DNA of 27,934 nt from IMG/VR virus record IMGVR_UViG_3300028283_000026, positions 1 to 27,934 of that record. One strand, 5' to 3'. This DNA comes from a virus. The translations under genes were made by a program, and so were the position numbers. Numbering within the stretch: the first letter of the stretch is position 1; every line of letters begins with the position of its first letter. The notes beneath the pieces are model-generated. The model ran no database searches and was not told where the DNA came from. It worked only from the letters and a program-made list of their open reading frames with translations. Below are positions 8,154 through 15,476 of the stretch, piece by piece.

Positions 8154-9106
8154 TTACTATCCTTTTCGGAAAGCGAATACCGAATGGTAGTCCCAGCGTT
8201 CCGTGTGAATCCGACAATGATATCGGTTCCGGTTGTGGTAAACGTTGGCGCTGTCCCGCCTGCCCATTTACCGTTCGTCCAAGTAATTGCACATAAACCT
8301 GGGTTGGTTAGTTCAAGTGTGAACGAGCCGACTGTGCCGGATGTTGGCGGATTGATTACCGCTATTGATGTTGCAGAACTTCCTGTAAATGTCGTATAGA
8401 AATAACGCGGTAGTGTGCTCGACTGTAAATCAAGGTTTATCGTTGTGCTATATGCAACGGATGTAGCGGATTCTGCGGTTTGCGCGCTTACGGTATTTGT
8501 AACGTAGGTAGCCAATCCGGTAATGTCGGACGTGCTATAAGCCAATAAGGTTTTAACATCCGTTACATTAAGATTCTCAAATGTGTGGTTTGAAGATTCT
8601 TTATTGCCATGCAATGTGTAAGCCGGTGCTGTCTGTGCAGTAATTTCGCTATTTACCGTTGACGTAAAATCCACGATATTGGTAGCGTGTAAATCAAGCA
8701 ATGTGATCACGTCACCTGTGGACAAATCTAGCACGGCGCTCGGTTGAGTTGTATTATTCCCGCGCAAGGTATGAGAATGTACAGTCGCATAAAAATTGGC
8801 GTTTAATTCGTCCGATAATACACTTACAAATACATCCCATGTCCCCGTAAATGATGTTATTTGCACACCGTCTGAACTTGCACGGAAAGAATTGAACGCT
8901 ATTTTATTATCACTATTTGTATAACTACCGGTAAACGTCATCCATCGAAACGGACTAACACGTTGCCGCATAATTAAAGATAAACTAGCAGCATCTGTAC
9001 CATACGCATTAAAAAACGTTCTATTCCCTTCTGTTGCATGTCCCGATAATGTCAGTGGAAACGCTGTGGATACTGTACTTTCCGAAACTGAATCTTTATA
9101 AGACAT
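8150..9106 (-). CDS. Tail fibre-like protein with internal 51-residue repeats
   Basis: A 318-residue protein, Ser/Thr/Asn-rich, as expected for a beta-structured fibre. Residues 112-162 and 163-213 form two tandem imperfect repeats ([HY]TL[RH]GN, then DV-TLL, then AQTA). A related TLSGHATEGNRTF occurs near residue 19. The C-terminal domain (residues about 225-318) contains PRYFYTTFTGSSATSIAV, GTVGSFTLELTNPGLCAITW and IIVGFTRNAGTTIRYS, a pattern typical of C-terminal domains of phage tail appendages. It is followed by the LamG gene with ATGA overlap. I infer a host-recognition role. Confidence 0.7.
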   Translation of the reverse strand: MSYKDSVSESTVSTAFPLTLSGHATEGNRTFFNAYGTDAASLSLIMRQRVSPFRWMTFTGSYTNSDNKIAFNSFRASSDGVQITSFTGTWDVFVSVLSDELNANFYATVHSHTLRGNNTTQPSAVLDLSTGDVITLLDLHATNIVDFTSTVNSEITAQTAPAYTLHGNKESSNHTFENLNVTDVKTLLAYSTSDITGLATYVTNTVSAQTAESATSVAYSTTINLDLQSSTLPRYFYTTFTGSSATSIAVINPPTSGTVGSFTLELTNPGLCAITWTNGKWAGGTAPTFTTTGTDIIVGFTRNAGTTIRYSLSEKDSK

Positions 9107-9108
9107 GG

Positions 9109-9237
9109 TTATTCTCTAGAAGGTAGCACGATTGCCCTGGGGCGTAACAATCCGCAATTCACAACACCAGATAATGATGCACCGCTTGCGATTGTAGTAG
9201 ATAAAGCCACTTGAGGATAAAGCAATCCGTCTGCCAT
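9109..9237 (-). CDS. Small 42-aa appendage-associated protein
   Basis: A short frame reading MADGLLYPQVALSTTIASGA, then SLSGVVNCGLLRPRAIVLPS, then RE. It starts at ATG 9237 overlapping the upstream stop as TAATG and ends three bases before the next gene, so it fits the coupled operon exactly. The pattern of STTIASGASLSGVVNCGLLRPRAIVLPS resembles the first strands of a domain found at the start of many phage tail appendage proteins (I-x-S-G-x-x-L-S-x-x-v-x-l-g-G-l-r-x-x-g-I-x-M-P). If so, this is a very short standalone or truncated copy. No experimental family is known to me. Confidence 0.6.
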   Translation of the reverse strand: MADGLLYPQVALSTTIASGASLSGVVNCGLLRPRAIVLPSRE

Positions 9238-9554
9238 TATGAAATCCCTAGATTGGATTTCATTGCCTCGAGATTCGCACATTTAAGCAAAGTAATAACG
9301 TCAGTCGTCAAAGAAAGCGCGGAAAGTGCTCCATCTTGAGTTGTGCAATTTGCAAGATTGTATCCAGTGCTAGTCATGCCAGCGCCAACAAGCGCCTGCG
9401 CCTTAGTAGTAGATAACGCAACACTTGCACCAGTACCACTAATTCCCATTGCCGTTAAAACCGTTGTGGGAGTTGTGGCCGCAAGAATAGCCTGTGCCTG
9501 CGCGTTCTGTGCTGTTTCTTCGATTGCAATCGGACTATATCGTAGTGCGCCCAT
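9237..9554 (-). CDS. Hypothetical Ala/Thr-rich tail appendage protein
   Basis: A 105-residue protein rich in Ala, Thr, Ser and Leu, with repeated helical segments (QNAQAQAILAAT, STTKAQALVGAGMTSTG, TTDVITLLKCANLEAMKSNLGI). The DVITLL motif is shared with the repeats of the fibre-like protein encoded just downstream, which suggests a structural relation or co-assembly. It follows the tail terminator gene without a gap and overlaps the 42-aa gene. No signal peptide is evident. I infer an adaptor or N-terminal fibre segment, but no family is recognised. Confidence 0.6.
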   Translation of the reverse strand: MGALRYSPIAIEETAQNAQAQAILAATTPTTVLTAMGISGTGASVALSTTKAQALVGAGMTSTGYNLANCTTQDGALSALSLTTDVITLLKCANLEAMKSNLGIS

Positions 9555-10055
9555 TTAATTTATCCCGTTAAATGTATAAGTGATTTCATTTGCGGTTTGT
9601 ACTGGAACATCGATTGAGGCGTTATATTGTAAGTAGGCCATCATTATCCAGCGTTGTTCGTATTGAGATTCGGAAGTGATAAATCGAGTTTGATGACCGT
9701 CATCACAATATAGCGGTTTAATTCCGTCCGAGAATTGTGTTGCCGCATATTCACTGCGAAACAATCCCACAATCGCCCTACAATAATCCGCAGAATTAAC
9801 CCCATAGAAATCAATTTGTATTCCTATTTTTACCGGCGTTATGATTGTTTGTTGGGAAGCCTGATAAGTAACTAGTGTCGTACCTAGTGTCGTACTAAGA
9901 TTCTGTATTGTGACCGGCGTTAGAAGACAAAATGGCGGCTTTGGAGACGCTACCCGATTGATCTGCGACTGGACTATTACCCCTGGCAGAAACGGAGCCA
10001 CAAACGCGGCAAGGGCATCTACCACTGCATCCGTTGTTATTGATACCGTATACAT
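9555..10055 (-). CDS. Tail/neck terminator protein
   Basis: A 166-residue protein with FLPGVIVQSQINRVASPKPPFCLLTPVTIQNLST near the N-terminus and IQIDFYGVNSADYCRAIVGLFRSEYA in the middle. This pattern (an invariant NR and P-x-PF, then Q-x-DfYG) is that of the neck/tail terminator family, LIC_12616-like. Such a protein caps the tail tube and joins it to the head. Its ATG follows directly after the upstream TAG. The position between connector proteins and tail appendages agrees. No catalytic motifs are present. Confidence 0.72.
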   Translation of the reverse strand: MYTVSITTDAVVDALAAFVAPFLPGVIVQSQINRVASPKPPFCLLTPVTIQNLSTTLGTTLVTYQASQQTIITPVKIGIQIDFYGVNSADYCRAIVGLFRSEYAATQFSDGIKPLYCDDGHQTRFITSESQYEQRWIMMAYLQYNASIDVPVQTANEITYTFNGIN

Positions 10056-10427
10056 CTAAACGCTCTCCTGCATTACTATTATTGCTTTCGTCCATTCCGG
10101 CCATAATTCTAGTACCTTTACGATAAGCCATTTATGAGAATCGAATTGAATAATATCCCCGCCTTTTACATCCTCACGAATAACACCAGATAATAATCCA
10201 TGGATATAAATAACTTTAGTGATATTCTGTAGATTAAGTCCGTCTAATTGAGATAATTCTTTACTATCTATTGATTGAATTTGAGCGGAAACGCTAATCG
10301 GTGTCGAATACGTTGGCGTCTGTCTATGACCAGTTCCGATTGTGTAATCGCTAGAACGCAATAGCGTGACAATACGATACGGACTAACCACATCAATCAA
10401 ACTCTCCACGCAATCATATAAGTCCAT
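10056..10427 (-). CDS. Small head-tail connector/collar protein
   Basis: A 123-residue protein between the gp10-like and tail terminator genes. It is mostly beta, with QTPTYSTPISVSAQIQSIDSKELSQLDGLN, IRED and GGDIIQFDSHKWLIVKVLELWPEW. The last part (hydrophobic strand, G-D-x-I, then W-L-V) recalls head-tail stopper folds that wrap DNA exit channels. It overlaps the preceding gene by one base. The exact family is not recognised, so the role is inferred from neighbours and fold-like pattern. Confidence 0.6.
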   Translation of the reverse strand: MDLYDCVESLIDVVSPYRIVTLLRSSDYTIGTGHRQTPTYSTPISVSAQIQSIDSKELSQLDGLNLQNITKVIYIHGLLSGVIREDVKGGDIIQFDSHKWLIVKVLELWPEWTKAIIVMQESV

Positions 10428-11014
10428 TAAAAGAGTCCATTTTCAACTTGACTGATAACAGAGTTTTTCATATCTGACGTTTCAATCAGTGGTTTATTAA
10501 ATCCCTTTTTAGCGATTGTCGAAGGCGCATTAGGCGGTGCCTGCCATTCATTGATACTCTCCACTAAGTCATCCCTAATTCTCTCACCCAATTCCTTTAA
10601 CGATAAAATAACATCCATGTTGTTTGTTTTAAGATATTGAGCAAACAAGTTAGGCCATTCTCCATTCTTATTCGCAATCATTGTCCTAAAAAATGGCCGC
10701 GACGGGATATTGATTGTGTGGGCCGGGACTAGATGAGTGGATTCAAAATTGGCTTTTGATTTCTTAACGAATTTACCACCCTTGTTATATTCATTCGTTT
10801 TGAAGTTAAAAGAGTGGTATACTTTAGTTTCATGTTCAGGTACTTCAATCGTGTTTCCGTATTCATTCCAAAATGCTACAGCGGCAATCGGAATACCAGA
10901 ATCTGGATAAACGGCGCCAGACATAAAACCCACTTTAACGTGAGCATCAATAGCCTTTTTTACCGATTGATTAAGAAATTTCTTAAATTTTGAGGTTAGT
11001 ACACTGTTGGACAT
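10427..11014 (-). CDS. HK97 gp10-like tail completion protein
   Basis: A 195-residue protein. It has a start like other gp10-type proteins (FKKFLNQSVKKAIDAHVKVGFMSG), then AAVAFWNEYGNTIEVPEHE, then IPSRPFFRTMIANKNGEW, and finishes with PLIETSDMKNSVISQVENG. The NEYG and PSRPFFR signatures are typical of gp10/neck completion proteins that join tail and head. It overlaps the DUF4054 gene by 19 bp and the next gene by one base. About 40 residues between NEYG and the PSRPFFR motif (rich in Lys and Asn) make it longer than many relatives. Confidence 0.75.
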   Translation of the reverse strand: MSNSVLTSKFKKFLNQSVKKAIDAHVKVGFMSGAVYPDSGIPIAAVAFWNEYGNTIEVPEHETKVYHSFNFKTNEYNKGGKFVKKSKANFESTHLVPAHTINIPSRPFFRTMIANKNGEWPNLFAQYLKTNNMDVILSLKELGERIRDDLVESINEWQAPPNAPSTIAKKGFNKPLIETSDMKNSVISQVENGLF

Positions 11015-11391
11015 GGCAAATACCTAAACCCGCGCAATGCCACTGTAGCCTGCCAGAATGCCGCTCCATATTGCGTTTGCAAATACCACGAAGCGTTATT
11101 ACCGGCGGCATACGCAAAGGAAACGGTCACAGTGCCCTTTGTTGCACTTTCAACTCGACCCACTGGCTTTGCCTTACCATCTCCCGAAACCGCACCAGAC
11201 AGCGCCAAAATGTGTGCAGTGAGGTAATTAAGTAGGATTGCTCGACGTTGTAAGTTAGCAAGTCCAGTATTGGTATTATTGAAAAATCCCTCGCTTTCAA
11301 TAAAAGCAGCGTTCACCATCGAATCCGATACCACTGAAAATTCAGGATATCTTGTACGAAACGCTGTTATATCGAAAACGACAATACCCAT
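10996..11391 (-). CDS. Head-tail connector protein (DUF4054 family)
   Basis: A 131-residue, mainly helical protein. The N-terminus has FRTRYPEFSVVSDSMVNAAFIESEGF, and the middle has LQRRAILLNYLTAHILALSG. The C-terminus has QYGAAFWQATVALRGFRYLP. These are the DUF4054 hallmarks (F-x-x-x-yPeF, Y-L-x-AH, yG-x-x-fw). The protein is a head-tail adaptor that sits on the portal. Neighbours on both sides are structural. It overlaps the following gene by 19 bp. Confidence 0.83.
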   Translation of the reverse strand: MGIVVFDITAFRTRYPEFSVVSDSMVNAAFIESEGFFNNTNTGLANLQRRAILLNYLTAHILALSGAVSGDGKAKPVGRVESATKGTVTVSFAYAAGNNASWYLQTQYGAAFWQATVALRGFRYLPCPTVY

Positions 11392-11705
11392 TAAGCGCCC
11401 CTTATATTTCCGTCGTTTTGCGGAAGCGGATCAAAACCGGTGGGGATTGCACTATATTCCCGTGCAATACTTTGAGTGGATTCCGCTTGTTCATGATAAA
11501 AGATAATTTTACTCTGCACTAACGGACTGTGTTTACCTTTACGTTCAAACCATTCATCCATTAGCGCCTTATCCACTTGCGTATAACCACAATCGGCACC
11601 AATTACAATCGCCTTATTTTTACCATTAAGTCGAATTGTGGTAGAATCATTTACACGTAAATCCACGCCATTCATCAATCGACAGCCTACAGTTACCATT
11701 TCCAT
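11391..11705 (-). CDS. Small conserved structural-region protein
   Basis: A 104-residue protein between the major capsid and the DUF4054 connector. It has VTVGCRLMNGVDLRVND, then an acidic/glycine stretch GADCGYTQVDKALMDEWFERKGKHSPLVQ, then a C-terminal SAIPTGFDPLPQNDGNIRG. I recall proteins of this pattern at this place in related phages, always of unknown function. It might be a minor head or head-tail joining component. It has a clear open frame with a one-base overlap to the next gene and one base to the capsid gene stop. No catalytic motif is visible. Confidence 0.65.
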   Translation of the reverse strand: MEMVTVGCRLMNGVDLRVNDSTTIRLNGKNKAIVIGADCGYTQVDKALMDEWFERKGKHSPLVQSKIIFYHEQAESTQSIAREYSAIPTGFDPLPQNDGNIRGA

Positions 11706-11706
11706 A

Positions 11707-12825
11707 TTAGATTCCGATCATCGTTGCGATAAGAAATGGACGATAAATAATAGCGCCCCACGTTCCCTGACTTTTTTTCTGTTTGAACGAAGACATATCC
11801 ACAACAATCGGATGAGCACGCATTTTTTCAGTAAATGCACAATCAACGGTGCGCTGTCCGTCAACTTCGTCAGCAATTAGTTGCATTACTCGAAGCGTTT
11901 GAAGGCCGCCAGAAAGCGGAGGGTTTGTGGTGTATGATATTGTGGGGGTACTTACAGATGACACAACGCCACCCACCGTGCCAAGTGGCGTGCTTTCGTA
12001 TTCCTGACACGTCACGATACGCATGTTCGGGAAATTCTTTTTAATCATGTCTGTCACGTTTACATTATAAATCGTGACTTTCGCAAAGTGAGATTCGGCG
12101 GCTGGCGACAATGCCAATGTCATTTTAGTCTCACGATCAACCAATCCCTTTGTTTGCCCTTGCAATACACGATACAAATAACTGACATCATCATATACTT
12201 GCAACCCTGTTGCACCGTAAGGGCCGGGCGATGTTCCAGCCGTTCCCCACGTATCGTCCGTGCCTTTATCGAGTGGCAACACAGAATTTGGCAAAGTCGG
12301 ATCATTCAACAATCCGTAATTTTGTAGCCCTGCGATACCATACAAATAGGATTTATTTTGGTATTTATTCAACGTCAACGCGCTTGCGATATTAAGACGA
12401 CTTGCATAGTCAATGCGCGCCAATCCTGCGCGTTCTAGTTCACGCTCGCCCCATTGCGTTATAACCTGATAGTGATACGATTGACGTTGAGGGAATGAGA
12501 AATTCGTGCCAGCAATTCCGCTTGTTGAATAATCCCCGTAACTTGAAACTTGTCCCGTCGATTCAATAATCGGGAACATTGCGGTTTGCGTTGTCCAGTC
12601 TCCCTTTTTAACTTCCTGCCCCGCGACTTCCACCGCTTTCATTGGCGTAACCAAAACATCAATCAGTTTTGGATCGATAAAAGTGGTTAGAAATGACGGG
12701 ATACCGCTATTGTTCGTTGAAACGAGAGATGGTTGCGCGTCCATTGCAATCGAATCCATGAATCGCACATTTCCGGGGAAATGAATGCCTACTTGTTTCT
12801 CTAAGTCTTGTTGGTTATAGTTCAT
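11707..12825 (-). CDS. Major capsid protein (DUF2184 family)
   Basis: A protein of 372 aa from ATG 12825. Landmarks are TFIDPKLIDVLVTPMKAVEV, then KGDWTTQTAMFPIIESTGQVSSYGDYS, then NFSFPQRQSYHYQVITQWGERELERAG, and a C-terminal CAFTEKMRAHPIVVDMSSFKQK. These match DUF2184 capsids, which have the HK97 fold. A TTG 15 bases upstream would add VTIS but has no RBS, so I prefer the ATG; neither start has a strong Shine-Dalgarno. It follows the cement protein with a small overlap or close spacing, and both follow the protease/scaffold. Codon use is a little more GC-rich than the accessory genes. Confidence 0.87.
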   Translation of the reverse strand: MNYNQQDLEKQVGIHFPGNVRFMDSIAMDAQPSLVSTNNSGIPSFLTTFIDPKLIDVLVTPMKAVEVAGQEVKKGDWTTQTAMFPIIESTGQVSSYGDYSTSGIAGTNFSFPQRQSYHYQVITQWGERELERAGLARIDYASRLNIASALTLNKYQNKSYLYGIAGLQNYGLLNDPTLPNSVLPLDKGTDDTWGTAGTSPGPYGATGLQVYDDVSYLYRVLQGQTKGLVDRETKMTLALSPAAESHFAKVTIYNVNVTDMIKKNFPNMRIVTCQEYESTPLGTVGGVVSSVSTPTISYTTNPPLSGGLQTLRVMQLIADEVDGQRTVDCAFTEKMRAHPIVVDMSSFKQKKSQGTWGAIIYRPFLIATMIGI

Positions 12826-12833
12826 TGAGATAG

Positions 12834-13349
12834 TTACCAATTAGAAGCGATTAGTAATTCATTTGTGTCACACGCTGTATATCCAACGTAAGACGTTTCA
12901 ATATAGTGAGAAATCGACGCACCTGTAGTTGAACAATAACTAGAACCTACCGGAGCACCAAGCGTGTCCACTGTATTTGTTCCAGTTTCATACTTTGCAT
13001 AAACTTTGTGACCAATTGACGCCGCGTTTATCGGCGAAATAAATACATCTGCTTTTTTTAGTAATGAAACACCAAAACCAGCAGGAATTACATTGCTACC
13101 TTCTGCTAAATACGTTGTAATCATTCCCTGTTGTTCACGATGCACAAAACCATCAGGGACAATAGCAGTCCCGCTATTATTTACTTTATCACCACTAATC
13201 CACGCGAATCGTCCCACCGTTAAACCGCTATCACCTGCCACTAATTGATGTTCGCCAGCAATAACCATTACCCGAGGATTTGCACTTGCGAAATCGCCAG
13301 CCACTGCCAGCGGATTAGATTGATTAACAGACTGTTGGAATCCTGACAT
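12834..13349 (-). CDS. Capsid cement/decoration protein (gp24-like)
   Basis: A 171-residue protein beginning MSGFQQSVNQSNPLAVAGDFASANPR, a start seen in structural cement proteins of this phage class. VTVGRFAWISGDKV-type sequence follows (LTVGRFAWISGDKVNN), with a VPDGFVHREQQGMITTY motif in the middle. The protein most likely sits on the capsid surface and stabilises it. Its gene is directly between the protease/scaffold and the capsid genes. It is beta-rich, with two C-terminal cysteines and no signal peptide. The evidence is the start signature, position and length. Confidence 0.8.
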   Translation of the reverse strand: MSGFQQSVNQSNPLAVAGDFASANPRVMVIAGEHQLVAGDSGLTVGRFAWISGDKVNNSGTAIVPDGFVHREQQGMITTYLAEGSNVIPAGFGVSLLKKADVFISPINAASIGHKVYAKYETGTNTVDTLGAPVGSSYCSTTGASISHYIETSYVGYTACDTNELLIASNW

Positions 13350-13350
13350 T

Positions 13351-14589
13351 TTAGATTACTCGAAAACGTTGAAGTGGAGAAACTGTATTATCCTTTTTTA
13401 CATCGTCTTTTCTATTAAGAGTGGCGGCACGGTAAATTGCGCCTAGCGACTTTGATTCTTTAATACCGGTGTAATCTACGCCGAGATGGTCAAGTGCAAG
13501 TGAATAAATCTTGCTTGAGTCCATTGCAATATCAACATCTCCAATCGTCTTACGCACTTCACGCGCCGCCTGATTTGCATCGTTAATCGCTGCCAATCTT
13601 TTCTCAATTGCGACATTGATAGCCGCGTCCATTGCCATATTGTCTTCCATCTCTAAAATTTTCATAATTTCTTCAATAACGCTCGGATCAACCTTGCCTC
13701 CCAAAAGAGAAGAGATTCGTTCTGTCTTAGTTTTTTGAGCAGGCTCGGGCACTGTTTCACCATCGCCCGCGCCACCTTCTATTTCCTCGCCACTCGGAAT
13801 TTGTAAAGCCACGGGCGAATCTTCAATCCCCAAAATCGAATCGATGATATTGTCAATCCGTTGTGCATCAATTTCAGAATCCAACGCGATCAATTTTTGT
13901 TTCGCTAAAACTTTATCGAAAGTCTTATCAGCACCGCCGACGATTGCACCAAGCGCCGCGTCTTCTGCCAGTTTTTTCGACATTCCTTTCATTGCTTCAA
14001 AAATAGCCTTTCCGTGTTTAGTCATAATCATTTGATTTTTCTCAAGAAATGGGTTACTATCAGCAACAATAACATCATGTCCAGCGCGTCCGTTTTCGAC
14101 AAGCGCCACATGATTGCCTTTTATTTCTCTCATAACGCCGTCATACGCGATCCCGTTAAACACCCCGGGCGTCATATCGGGTTTGTAGTGATACGCGCAT
14201 GAGATTTCTTTGACTTGTTCCGACTCGATACCAGCGATTGACTTACTATCCCAAACTGCAATAGAAACATTAAGATAGGGGTCATTAAAGACAGCATCGG
14301 AACCGATAGCGCCGATTATTTGATCTGATTCAATAGAATCGGCAGTAACGTAAGTGTGTTTTTTGAGAAGCGGTAAGCGATTGAATGAAGACGCAGACGC
14401 CGCCAATTCCACGGGGTCACGCAACATCTTGTAAATTTTAGAACCATCCAGTCCTAACGCCCGCCAACCCGAAATTTCCCGACCGAAATAGTCATTAACG
14501 CCCGCCTTTGAGATATGCGTTTTCGCTACGTGCAAGCGTCCGTCTGTGTCGAAATTTCTTACTGATTGATAGTCGAATGCTATTTTCAT
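13351..14589 (-). CDS. Prohead protease/scaffold (DUF2213 family)
   Basis: A 412-residue protein with an N-terminal DUF2213 protease-like region (residues about 1-180). This includes LPLLKKHTYVTADS, VKEISCAYHYKPDMTPGVFNGIAYDGVMREIKGNHVALVENGRAG, which is the hallmark H...S and NHVALV part. The remaining 230 residues are charged and helical (AEDAALGAIVGGADKTFDKVL, PAQKTKTERISSLLGG), as in a scaffold. It therefore probably acts as both scaffold and maturation protease. The start ATG at 14589 is followed upstream by the divergent HTH gene, with a palindrome in between. No strong Shine-Dalgarno is visible in front of the ATG. Confidence 0.85.
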   Translation of the reverse strand: MKIAFDYQSVRNFDTDGRLHVAKTHISKAGVNDYFGREISGWRALGLDGSKIYKMLRDPVELAASASSFNRLPLLKKHTYVTADSIESDQIIGAIGSDAVFNDPYLNVSIAVWDSKSIAGIESEQVKEISCAYHYKPDMTPGVFNGIAYDGVMREIKGNHVALVENGRAGHDVIVADSNPFLEKNQMIMTKHGKAIFEAMKGMSKKLAEDAALGAIVGGADKTFDKVLAKQKLIALDSEIDAQRIDNIIDSILGIEDSPVALQIPSGEEIEGGAGDGETVPEPAQKTKTERISSLLGGKVDPSVIEEIMKILEMEDNMAMDAAINVAIEKRLAAINDANQAAREVRKTIGDVDIAMDSSKIYSLALDHLGVDYTGIKESKSLGAIYRAATLNRKDDVKKDNTVSPLQRFRVI

Positions 14590-14595
14590 GGTTAT

Positions 14596-14627
14596 CTAAT
14601 ATCACATATGTTAGTATTGTGTAATAC
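14596..14627. promoter_or_regulatory. Candidate operator between protease/scaffold and HTH gene
   Basis: A perfect inverted repeat GTATT-gtgt-AATAC is at 14614-14627, just upstream of the HTH gene RBS. A second imperfect repeat, CTAATAT/ATGTTAG, is at 14597-14613. Both lie in the 53-bp space between two divergent starts, where an autoregulating HTH protein would bind. There is no clear promoter pair, so this is only a candidate. Confidence 0.4.
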
Positions 14628-14642
14628 CCTTGGAGGTAGTTT

Positions 14643-14843
14643 ATGCAATATATTTTACTGATAAAAGCACGCCGAAAATTAAAACTAACGCAGTTAGAAA
14701 TGAGCACTGCGTTAGAATTTGTCCAGCCCTGTCCATTGTCCACGTACTTAAAATGGGAATATGGAACAAACAAAATTCCAGGGTGGGTTGAATATGCAGT
14801 GCATCATCTATTAGAGAATCAGCGCGGAAAACCGTTAGGATAA
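14643..14843 (+). CDS. Small HTH (Cro/XRE-like) regulator
   Basis: A 66-residue protein on the plus strand inside the minus-strand late region. LIKARRKLKLTQLEMSTALEF fits the first two helices of a helix-turn-helix, and STYLKWEYGTNKIPGWVEYAVHHLL resembles the W-x-x-G-x-x-x-P-x-W helix typical of XRE proteins. An excellent GGAGG Shine-Dalgarno sits 8 bases before the ATG, so I consider it a real gene. Its 3' end overlaps the convergent endolysin gene by 25 bp. A palindrome at 14614-14627 could be its operator. It may control the flanking genes or the AT-rich sites upstream of the cassette. That target is not shown by the sequence. Confidence 0.72.
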   Translation: MQYILLIKARRKLKLTQLEMSTALEFVQPCPLSTYLKWEYGTNKIPGWVEYAVHHLLENQRGKPLG

Positions 14844-15232
14844 TCCTTCGTGCGTTGAAAATGCGGATATTCTCGAAAAGTCTTCCAATCGCCCGCCCAT
14901 TCCAATCCTACACTTTTCCCGATCCCACCAATACGCTTCCAAAGTTCAAAATTCTCTGGCGTTTTAGTGTCCCAGATCGGCTTACCGTTGCGCATTGGTA
15001 CAACATCGAACGCTACGCGCCAGTTGTGCCACGATTTCCCGCCACGGGCATTGGTTACAATCTTACCGGGCTTTGACCGGCCTTGTGCATAAAGTGCATC
15101 TTGCGCGTCAATGTCGCGGTAAGTAGATGTCACCAAAACATCGATGCCCTCGGATTCTGCTTTAGCGAGAAAATCCGCCGCCATTTTTGATACGGTCGGG
15201 TGTAAATCTGAAAGTTTACGGCTGCTGATCAT
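14819..15232 (-). CDS. Endolysin, M15-type peptidase (L-alanyl-D-glutamate peptidase-like)
   Basis: Reads MISSRKLSDLHPTVS, then GIDVLVTSTYRDIDAQDALYAQGRS. The zinc-binding pattern SWHNWRVAFDVVP follows (His and Asp ligands), with WAGDWKTFREYPHFQ (third His) near the end. This is the M15 peptidase endolysin pattern, cleaving the peptide stem of peptidoglycan at cell lysis. I chose ATG 15232, with a GGTGG RBS, giving 137 aa, the usual length of this class. The frame stays open to a GTG at 15322, which would add 30 residues with a hydrophobic stretch (LIGFSYWVASLIL), but no clear RBS precedes it. It is separated from the holin-like gene by about 7 kb. Its 3' end overlaps the convergent HTH gene. 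Confidence 0.85.
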   Translation of the reverse strand: MISSRKLSDLHPTVSKMAADFLAKAESEGIDVLVTSTYRDIDAQDALYAQGRSKPGKIVTNARGGKSWHNWRVAFDVVPMRNGKPIWDTKTPENFELWKRIGGIGKSVGLEWAGDWKTFREYPHFQRTKDYPNGFPR

Positions 15233-15370
15233 GCCACCACCATGTATATTTGAGAGGATTAAGGATGCTACCCAATAAGAAAAACCTATAAGGCCGTTTT
15301 TACACTCTGTTATTTCTTGCACCGTTTTGGTGCATTTCTTGACTTAATCTTGAAATAATGGACATCCTTA

Positions 15371-15399
15371 AATATATTTTGCTCCGAGCAAAATATATT
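15371..15399. promoter_or_regulatory. Perfect 13-bp inverted repeat, likely operator
   Basis: AATATATTTTGCT (15371-15383) and its exact reverse complement (15387-15399) are separated by CCG. It covers the -10 region of a candidate minus-strand promoter (TTGACA 15418-15413, TATATT 15397-15392, 15-bp spacer). Binding here would block transcription toward the endolysin and capsid genes. The repeat is too AT-rich, and lacks a T-tract, to be a normal terminator. Confidence 0.6.
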
Positions 15400-15418
15400 A
15401 TAATCAGGATTATGTCAA
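15392..15418 (-). promoter_or_regulatory. Candidate promoter for the endolysin/capsid/tail half of the late region
   Basis: A minus-strand TTGACA (15418-15413) is followed by TATATT at 15-bp spacing, or TATTTT at 17 bp. It is the only good match in the gap before the endolysin. The -10 lies in one arm of the 13-bp palindrome, so it is probably regulated. The weak point is the short spacer. Confidence 0.45.
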
Positions 15419-15437
15419 GTCCAAAAACGTCAAAACA

Positions 15438-15457
15438 TGCTATATTTTGAAAATATA
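15438..15457 (+). promoter_or_regulatory. Extended -10 promoter with palindrome before dCTP deaminase
   Basis: TGCTATATT at 15438-15446 is an extended -10 element (TGn then TATATT) ahead of the deaminase gene. No good -35 is visible. The -10 is part of a perfect inverted repeat TATATTTT-G-AAAATATA (15441-15457), resembling the arms of the operator at 15371-15399. Confidence 0.45.
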
Positions 15458-15476
15458 TTTTATGGAGAGAAAATCT

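Noticed and set aside
9895-10131. 78-codon frame on the minus strand
   Set aside because: It overlaps the connector and tail terminator genes in another frame, with unusual amino acid composition and no place in the operon.
11855-11880. Minus-strand CTGACGAAG resembling a hammerhead core
   Set aside because: It lies in the capsid gene. No GAAA and no paired helices follow in the right place, so it is a chance match.
15319-15333. GCACC-gtttt-GGTGC hairpin as a terminator
   Set aside because: A short stem of five pairs, no T-run, and no gene ends here on either strand.
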